This document shows positions 59,286 through 64,000 of a stretch of 64,000 nucleotides of DNA, piece by piece (position 1 is the first letter of the stretch; each line of letters opens with the position of its first letter). Below the pieces are notes generated by a model that was given only the letters and a program-made list of their open reading frames with translations, made no database searches and had not been told where the DNA came from. The translations under genes were made by a program, and so were the position numbers. Origin of the DNA: Marivivens sp. (GTDB lineage Bacteria > Pseudomonadota > Alphaproteobacteria > Rhodobacterales > Rhodobacteraceae); assembly GCA_024642115.1 (NCBI GenBank), contig JAHEBU010000013.1, forward strand, positions 44,169-108,168, given 5' to 3'.

Positions 59286-60239
59286 TTATCCGATAGCCGC
59301 AGCACTGTGCAGGTCGGCCCAATCGTCCAGCACAAGGTTGGTATGTTCAGCGATGTGGTCGGCCAGCAGGTGGGCCGCGCGGGATAGCGGGGTTTCCGCC
59401 TTTTCCACCACCACATAGTCAAAACTCATCGGCGGATCGGCGATGACGTTCAACTTGCGGACCGCGCCGTCCCGGTCAGGGTGGCAAATGGCCGAGGGCA
59501 AGACAGCCATCCAGGTCGACCCGCCGACCATTTCCAGAGTTCCCAGCATCCCGTCCATTTCCAGCATTTCGGCCACATGGACGCCATGTGCAGCCAGCGC
59601 TGTGTCCAGGCGACGTCGGCGGATGTTCAGGCGGGACGGCACGATCAGGCGCAGGCCGTCAAGCGCGCGCAACGGCACCGGCGTCAGGTGCGGCCAGTCG
59701 GGCAGGGACCCAGCCGCGCCCACGAGCATTTCCCGGTCGCGACCGATGAACCGGGCCGTCAGGCCCACGGGAATGTCGCCCGACGGCACCACCGCAAAAT
59801 CCAGTTCGCCGTCCAGAACGCGGCGCATCAGCGAAAACGAATATTCTTCGAGAAGGGACAATTCGACGCGCGGAAACTCTTCCTTGAACTGTTGCAGGGC
59901 AGGGGTCACGACCGACCGGGTCAGGGACGGGATCATGCCAAAGCGGACAAGGCCGGACACAGCCCCCTTCATGTCGCGGACCGAAATCTCGGTCGCGACA
60001 AGCGCCTTGAGGATTTTCTGTCCTTCCTGATAGACGATCTGCCCTGCCGGGGTCAGGTTGAACCGCTTGCGTTCGCGCACCAGCAGGGGCGATCCCAGTT
60101 TGATTTCGAGGTTCTTGACCTGCGTGGACATGCCCGACTGGGTGGCATTCTCTCGCACGGCGGCGCGGCTGAACGACTGCTCCTCATACACGGCGATGAA
60201 CGCTTGCAGGGCGCGGATATTGATACCGGGGGCGGGCAT
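59286..60239 (-). CDS. LysR family transcriptional regulator
   Basis: This 317-residue LysR protein has an N-terminal HTH (INIRALQAFIAVYEEQSFSR, then NATQSGMSTQVKNLEIKLG and RKRFNLTPAG). The effector domain begins near VRFGMIPSLTRSVVTPALQQ, with the usual two-lobed fold. The ATG at 60239 has a GGAG site. It is divergent from the flavin reductase gene, and the intergenic region holds a CAAATCATGA motif shared with the amidohydrolase promoter region. It is the likely regulator of the whole second island; the inducer is unknown. Confidence 0.92.
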   Translation of the reverse strand: MPAPGINIRALQAFIAVYEEQSFSRAAVRENATQSGMSTQVKNLEIKLGSPLLVRERKRFNLTPAGQIVYQEGQKILKALVATEISVRDMKGAVSGLVRFGMIPSLTRSVVTPALQQFKEEFPRVELSLLEEYSFSLMRRVLDGELDFAVVPSGDIPVGLTARFIGRDREMLVGAAGSLPDWPHLTPVPLRALDGLRLIVPSRLNIRRRRLDTALAAHGVHVAEMLEMDGMLGTLEMVGGSTWMAVLPSAICHPDRDGAVRKLNVIADPPMSFDYVVVEKAETPLSRAAHLLADHIAEHTNLVLDDWADLHSAAAIG

Positions 60240-60282
60240 GGCAGTCTCCAATCCGAAATTCCGATGCTTACTATGAACAATT

Positions 60283-60300
60283 ATCATTTCTCATGATTTG
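60283..60300. promoter_or_regulatory. LysR-type dyad in the divergent LysR/flavin-reductase gap
   Basis: ATCAT-TTCTC-ATGAT is a perfect five-base inverted repeat. On the minus strand its right end reads CAAATCATGA (60291-60300), identical to the motif at 56376-56385. Confidence 0.45.
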
Positions 60301-60374
60301 TCCAGCCGCCTAGGGTCCAAGGCAGAGCGGCGCCCGTATCAACGTCGCGCAACGGATAAACGAGGGCAGGTCAG

Positions 60375-60863
60375 GTGTTGGACAACGTAACTATGGATCC
60401 GCGCGAACTGCGCAACGCCTTTGGGTGTTTTGCCAGTGGCATCACCATCGTCTCGCTGCCCGATGCGGACGGGCGGCCAACCGGGGTGACGGTCAGTTCG
60501 TTCTCGTCGCTCAGCCTTGATCCGGCCTTGTGCCTGTTTTCGCTGGGGAAAACCCAAGGCAGCTGCAAGCTGATCGAACAAGGCGAACATTTTACCATCA
60601 ACGTTCTGGCCAGCGATCAGGCAGCGACGGCCTGGCAATTCGCCAAGCCGAGTGCCGACAAATTTGCGGGCATCGATTGGCGGCCGGGATTTAACGGCGT
60701 GCCTGTCATCGCCGGCAGCCTGTGCCATTTCGAATGCCGCAAATGGGCCACATATGACGGCGGCGACCACATCATCGTGGTGGGCCAGATCACCCATTTC
60801 GACCGGACCGATGGCGCGCCCCTGTTGTTCTATCGTGGGCAGATCGCCACGATGGCCGAATGA
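60375..60863 (+). CDS. Flavin reductase-like protein, second island
   Basis: This 162-residue protein is of the flavin-reductase-like (HpaC) family: LRNAFGCFASGITIVSLPDA near residue 11, VTVSSFSSLSLDPALCLFSL at about residue 38, and GDHIIVVGQITHFDRTDGAP near residue 137. It supplies free FMNH2 or FADH2. The start is GTG 60375 (an in-frame ATG lies at 60393). It overlaps the CMD-family gene by four bases. No two-component oxygenase lies next to it; the only oxygenase nearby looks self-sufficient. Confidence 0.9.
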   Translation: MLDNVTMDPRELRNAFGCFASGITIVSLPDADGRPTGVTVSSFSSLSLDPALCLFSLGKTQGSCKLIEQGEHFTINVLASDQAATAWQFAKPSADKFAGIDWRPGFNGVPVIAGSLCHFECRKWATYDGGDHIIVVGQITHFDRTDGAPLLFYRGQIATMAE

Positions 60864-61444
60864 CCAGACCGCGCCTTCCCGATCTCGACCCCGCCAATCT
60901 GACGCCTGCCCAACAGCCTGTCTATGACGCCATCGTCGCGGGGCCGAGGGGAGAGGTCGTAGGGCCCTTGCGCATCTGGCTGACCAGCCCCGACATGGCG
61001 GTGCTGGCGCAGGCGCTGGGGCAATACGCCCGTTATGACAGCGTGTTGCCGATGGCCCTGTCCGAACTGGCCATCCTTGTGACCGGGCGGATCTGGTCGT
61101 CAGGGTTCGAATGGGCGCACCATGCACCTTTGGCTATTGGCGCCGGGATTTCGGCGGCGGCTGTGGACCGGATTGCCCAAGGGCTGCGGCCCGATCTGAC
61201 CGACCCGGCGCAACAGGCAGTGTTCGATTTCGCGGTCGAATTGCACCGCGACCGGCAGGTGCAGGACAGCACCTATGCGGCGGCGCAGGCGGCCTTGGGG
61301 GATCAGGGAGTTGTCGATCTGGTGGCGATCTGCGGCTACTACACGCTGATCTCGATGACCATCAACGCGTTCCATGTGCCCGACGGGCAGGGGCCGAAAC
61401 TGCCCCCGCTCTCCACGCCCGTTACCGACTGGTTCCGCAGTTAA
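60860..61444 (+). CDS. Carboxymuconolactone decarboxylase (CMD) family protein
   Basis: This 194-residue protein has an AhpD-like/CMD fold. Its active region reads SGFEWAHHAPLAIGAGISAA (residues ~82-101) without the AhpD Cys-x-x-Cys pair. It therefore fits the Glu/His CMD-type branch rather than a peroxidase. CMD proteins act in protocatechuate catabolism, but many paralogues are of unknown role. It is co-translated with the flavin reductase (ATGA overlap), and its stop shares a TTAA with the convergent cupin gene. Confidence 0.87.
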   Translation: MTRPRLPDLDPANLTPAQQPVYDAIVAGPRGEVVGPLRIWLTSPDMAVLAQALGQYARYDSVLPMALSELAILVTGRIWSSGFEWAHHAPLAIGAGISAAAVDRIAQGLRPDLTDPAQQAVFDFAVELHRDRQVQDSTYAAAQAALGDQGVVDLVAICGYYTLISMTINAFHVPDGQGPKLPPLSTPVTDWFRS

Positions 61445-61830
61445 AACAACGGCGTGTTGGCGCTGCCAAAGAATTCGACGGTGGTAAAGCACAGCACCGT
61501 GTCGCCGGTGTTTTCCAGATCGTGGGTCATCGACTGGCCCGCCTCGAAATGGAAATGCATCGTATCGCCCACTGCATAGTCCCGCTCGGCCACCCGGCCA
61601 TCGGAATAACGGGACAGGGCGCGGCCTGCCGACGTCGCGGTCCAGAAATAATCCTGCACATGGGTATGAAACGGCAACCGTTCGCCCGGTTGCAGCGCCA
61701 AAAGCCACACGCGCACCCTATCGCTTTCGCTGACCACATGACTGCCGACGCGGCCGTTGCTGGCCGCCCCTGCCAGATCGGCCCGCAGGGCGTCGGTCCA
61801 GTGCGGACCGGAAAAGGGAGTGGCGTCCAT
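61441..61830 (-). CDS. Cupin domain protein
   Basis: This 129-residue single-cupin protein has LLALQPGERLPFHTHVQDYF (motif 1 with HTH) around residues 43-62, then GDTMHFHFEAGQSMTHDLEN (motif 2) near residue 93. Such small cupins are often metal-dependent isomerases or dioxygenases, or bind pathway intermediates. It is divergent from the FAD monooxygenase gene across a 74-base gap holding a perfect 24-base dyad. The reaction cannot be assigned. Confidence 0.87.
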   Translation of the reverse strand: MDATPFSGPHWTDALRADLAGAASNGRVGSHVVSESDRVRVWLLALQPGERLPFHTHVQDYFWTATSAGRALSRYSDGRVAERDYAVGDTMHFHFEAGQSMTHDLENTGDTVLCFTTVEFFGSANTPLF

Positions 61831-61855
61831 GCTGAGGCTCCGTTTTTGATTGCAG

Positions 61856-61879
61856 TTAATTTATAGACTGATAAATTAA
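61856..61879. promoter_or_regulatory. Strong operator dyad between cupin and FAD monooxygenase genes
   Basis: TTAATTTAT and ATAAATTAA form a perfect nine-base inverted repeat with AGACTG between them. It is AT-rich in an otherwise GC-rich region and lies 25 bases before the monooxygenase ATG and 25 bases before the cupin ATG. It is a typical MarR/TetR- or LysR-type operator; no MarR gene is visible in the window. Confidence 0.65.
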
Positions 61880-61904
61880 TTGGGTAAAGGGCGGAGAGTG
61901 AGAT

Positions 61905-63092
61905 ATGGGACGACAGGCGATCATCGCGGGGGGGTCGATTGGCGGTTTGTTCGCCGCTGTGGCTCTCAGGCAGGCGGGATGGCAGGTCGATGTCTATGAA
62001 CGCACCGGGGTCGAACTGGCAGGGCGCGGGGCAGGGATTGTCACCCACAAGACGCTGATCGACGCGCTGCTGGCCGTGGGTGCCGATATTTCCGACCTCG
62101 GCGTGCAGGTGTGCGAACGGGTCGCCTTTGACAAGGCGGGGGGCAGGGTCGCCACGATCCCGTTCCCCCAGGTCGTGACCTCGTGGGACCGGATTCACCA
62201 GATTCTGCGGCGGCTGATCCCGGACCGGCATCATCATCTGGGGCGGCAGATCACCGGCTACACCCAGACCGCTGACCGCGTGACCGCGCTGTTCGAAGAT
62301 GGCGGGGCGGCCGAGGCCGATCTGCTGGTCGGGGCTGATGGGTTCCGCTCTGCCGTGCGTGGGCAGATGCTGCCGCAGGTGCAGCCGGTCTATTCCGGCT
62401 ACGTCGTCTGGCGGGCGCTCGCGCAAGAGGCTGACCTGCCCGAGGCGATCCGCAGCGACGTCTTTCCCGCCTTCGGCTTTTATGCCCCGGTCGGTACGCA
62501 GATCATCGGCTACCCCATCGCCGGCACGGGCAACGACCTGCGGCCGGGGCATCGTCGCTATAACTTCGTCTGGTACAGCCCTGCAAAGGCTGAAAAATTG
62601 ACCGACATGCTGACCGACGGGTCCGGCAAACAGCACTACATCTCGATCCCGCCGCCGCTGATCCGCGACGACATTCTGGGGCAAATGCAGACCGAGGCAG
62701 ACGCGATGCTGCCCGCCCCATTCGTCCAGATATTGGCCCACAGTGAACGGCCCTTTTTCACCCCCATCTACGACCACCACGCGCCGGTCATGGCCGCAGG
62801 GCGGGTGGCGTTGTCGGGCGATGCGGCCTGCGTGGCCCGGCCCCATGTCGGCATGGGCGTGACCAAGGCCGCCTGCGACGCACTGGCGCTCGCCCGTCAT
62901 CTGGACGGGGCAGACGTGGTTCAGGGCCTTGCCGCCTATTCCGCCGAACGGGTGCCCGCCAGCGGCGTGGCCCACCACCGCGCGCGGGATTTGGGGCGGT
63001 TCATTTTTGATGACAGTGTGCCCAATCCCGACGGACGGTCCAACCCCCGCCTGGACGAAATCATGCGCACCACCGCGATCACGGTGGGCTAG
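61905..63092 (+). CDS. FAD-dependent aromatic monooxygenase (2,6-dihydroxypyridine hydroxylase-like)
   Basis: This 395-residue class A flavin monooxygenase has FAD-binding GGSIGGLFAAVAL (residues 9-21), the DG motif in LLVGADGFRSAVRGQ near residue 144, and the GD motif in VALSGDAACVARPHVGMGVT around residue 305. The last of these resembles 2,6-dihydroxypyridine and 6-hydroxynicotinate hydroxylases. It would hydroxylate an aromatic or pyridine ring using NAD(P)H and O2. The ATG follows GCGGAGAG. It is divergent from the cupin, and its stop shares a CTAG with the convergent SDR. Confidence 0.9.
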   Translation: MGRQAIIAGGSIGGLFAAVALRQAGWQVDVYERTGVELAGRGAGIVTHKTLIDALLAVGADISDLGVQVCERVAFDKAGGRVATIPFPQVVTSWDRIHQILRRLIPDRHHHLGRQITGYTQTADRVTALFEDGGAAEADLLVGADGFRSAVRGQMLPQVQPVYSGYVVWRALAQEADLPEAIRSDVFPAFGFYAPVGTQIIGYPIAGTGNDLRPGHRRYNFVWYSPAKAEKLTDMLTDGSGKQHYISIPPPLIRDDILGQMQTEADAMLPAPFVQILAHSERPFFTPIYDHHAPVMAAGRVALSGDAACVARPHVGMGVTKAACDALALARHLDGADVVQGLAAYSAERVPASGVAHHRARDLGRFIFDDSVPNPDGRSNPRLDEIMRTTAITVG

Positions 63093-63853
63093 TCCGCCGT
63101 CCAGCCTCCGTCGATGATCAGGCTGGAGCCTGTCATGAGGGCCGAGGCGTCGGAGGCGAGGAACACGACGGGTCCCATGATGTCCTCGATCTCGCCCACG
63201 CGGCCCAGTTTGATCTTGTCCTCGATCCACTTGCGCCGTTCGGGGATGGCGAGGGTCTGTTCGGCCAGGGGTGTCCGGATGAAGGTGGGGCAGAGCGTGT
63301 TGACGCGGATGCCCTGCGGCCCCCATTCGATGGCCATGGATTTGGTCATCCCCTCCAGCGCGTGTTTGGTCGCGCAATAGACCGCCCGGTCGATCCCGCC
63401 CACATGGCCCATCTGGGACGAGATGTTGATGAGGCTGCCCGGCTTGCCCGCCGCGATCAGGCCCTGCGCCACCGCCCGGGTCAGGAAATAGGCGGCGCGA
63501 ACGTTGAGGTCGGTGACGGCGTCGTAATCCTCGGGCGTCGTGGCCAGCGCCGGGGAATGGCGGGCCAGCCCGGCCGAATTGACCAGAATGTCAAACGGGC
63601 CGTGGGTCGCGACGGCCTGCGTTGTGGCCTCCAGATCGGTGATGTCCAGCACTAAAGGGTGAACCGACATCCCCTGCGCGGTCAGTTCCTGGCACAAATC
63701 ATCGAGAGGGCCGGGAGAGCGGGCAGCAGCAAACACCTCGGCCCCGGCGTCGGCCAAGGCGACCGCAGCCCCCAGTCCGATGCCCGACGAGGCGCCGGTG
63801 ACCAAAGCCCGCTTGCCCTCCAGCCGGAATGACGGGGTGCGCGGCAGGGTCAT
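63089..63853 (-). CDS. Short-chain dehydrogenase/reductase (classical SDR)
   Basis: This 254-residue classical SDR has TGASSGIG at residues 19-26, a Ser in INISSQ near residue 145, and the Y159-x-x-x-K163 catalytic pair (YCATK). The C-terminus ends SSLIIDGGWTAD. Its ATG at 63853 follows GAGGGC. Two palindromes lie just upstream, and the gene may form an operon with the incomplete gene at the right edge. The substrate is unknown; the catabolic context suggests a hydroxy or keto intermediate. Confidence 0.93.
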   Translation of the reverse strand: MTLPRTPSFRLEGKRALVTGASSGIGLGAAVALADAGAEVFAAARSPGPLDDLCQELTAQGMSVHPLVLDITDLEATTQAVATHGPFDILVNSAGLARHSPALATTPEDYDAVTDLNVRAAYFLTRAVAQGLIAAGKPGSLINISSQMGHVGGIDRAVYCATKHALEGMTKSMAIEWGPQGIRVNTLCPTFIRTPLAEQTLAIPERRKWIEDKIKLGRVGEIEDIMGPVVFLASDASALMTGSSLIIDGGWTAD

Positions 63854-63882
63854 GTGTTGCCCTCGTCGCAGACGTTGCACGG

Positions 63883-63922
63883 AAACTGTGCAGTTTTCGT
63901 CCCGATTTCCGCGCGGAAATCG
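63883..63922. promoter_or_regulatory. Pair of palindromes upstream of the SDR gene
   Basis: AAACTG-TG-CAGTTT (63883-63896) is followed six bases later by a 20-base perfect palindrome, CGATTTCCGC plus its reverse complement (63903-63922). They lie between the SDR start and the stop of the upstream gene. They could be operators, or the second could act as a hairpin. Confidence 0.5.
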
Positions 63923-63929
63923 CCCCCCG

Positions 63930-64000
63930 TCATTCCGCCGCCGTCCCGTAGGCCACGTTGCGGCGTCCGTAGCGGCGCACGCGGATGTTGCATTGTTCGG
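63930..64000 (-). CDS. C-terminal fragment of an unidentified gene
   Basis: A minus-strand frame ends at 63930-63932 with TGA; its last 22 residues end in RRYGRRNVAYGTAAE. The gene is cut by the window's right edge and I do not recognise it. It is 76 bases upstream of the SDR gene and on the same strand. Confidence 0.5.
   Translation of the reverse strand, partial: EQCNIRVRRYGRRNVAYGTAAE

Noticed and set aside
1..64000. CRISPR arrays, insertion sequences, prophage, tRNA and rRNA genes
   Set aside because: I found no regular spaced repeats, transposase or integrase motifs, cloverleaf-like tRNA ends or conserved rRNA segments.

Overview
The window is GC-rich, almost fully coding, and reads as chromosomal sequence of an alphaproteobacterium, most likely a Rhodobacteraceae (Roseobacter-type) member. 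The grounds are a GTTC-N7-GTTC LexA box in front of an imuA-imuB-dnaE2 cassette, a ROK-regulated xylFHG-xylBA operon with a single-domain XylG, an FNR-type box of the TTGAT-N4-ATCA form, and GC-rich hairpin/'CCCCCCGAG' intergenic repeats. I assign this from features, not from a search. There are no rRNA or tRNA genes, transposases or CRISPR arrays.

Layout. 1-2 kb: a LysR gene cut by the window edge, divergent from a small exported protein and a membrane protein. 2-3.5 kb: a capsule-type glycosyltransferase-like protein. 3.5-7.5 kb: the Anbu operon (circularly permuted ATP-grasp, alpha-E, transglutaminase-like protease, Anbu peptidase), apparently started by a leaderless transcript. 7.6-14.0 kb: the SOS mutagenesis cassette dnaE2/imuB/imuA under a LexA box; a 369-bp repeat-rich gap separates imuB from dnaE2. 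14.1-17.0 kb: a di-haem cytochrome c peroxidase convergent with an FG-GAP/UnbV-type exported protein. 17.0-25.9 kb: xylose uptake and catabolism (xylR, xylFHG, xylB, xylA) plus a glycerate kinase.

25.9-30.4 kb holds an SsuD-like FMN monooxygenase, an aldo/keto reductase and a flavin reductase in one operon, divergent from a GntR regulator and a Gfo/Idh/MocA dehydrogenase. That gene set resembles the oxidative desulfonation (sulfo-SMO) logic. 30.4-43.5 kb is a nitrogen-heterocycle-type cluster: an NMT1-type ABC importer, a CodA-like deaminase, a GlcD-like FAD enzyme, RidA, HyuA/HyuB, two NAD(P)H:quinone-type flavoproteins, a creatininase-family hydrolase and a second LLM flavoprotein. 43.6-47.2 kb: a CecR-like TetR regulator with an HlyD/ABC-2 exporter in 4-base overlaps. 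47.2-52.3 kb: an FNR-type box followed by cbpA, cbpM and a P-type ATPase without a metal-binding domain, then a TauE/SafE permease, a DUF2798 protein and a glutathione S-transferase.

52.4-64.0 kb is a second catabolic island: an NMT1-type ABC importer with an ACMSD-like amidohydrolase, two 3-hydroxyisobutyrate-dehydrogenase-type enzymes, a Gfo/Idh/MocA enzyme, a LysR regulator, a flavin reductase, a carboxymuconolactone-decarboxylase-family protein, a cupin, an aromatic-ring FAD monooxygenase and an SDR. Several clear operator-like dyads lie in its intergenic regions. The two catabolic islands and the monooxygenase triad are the best candidates for undescribed pathways. Their substrates cannot be read from sequence alone.
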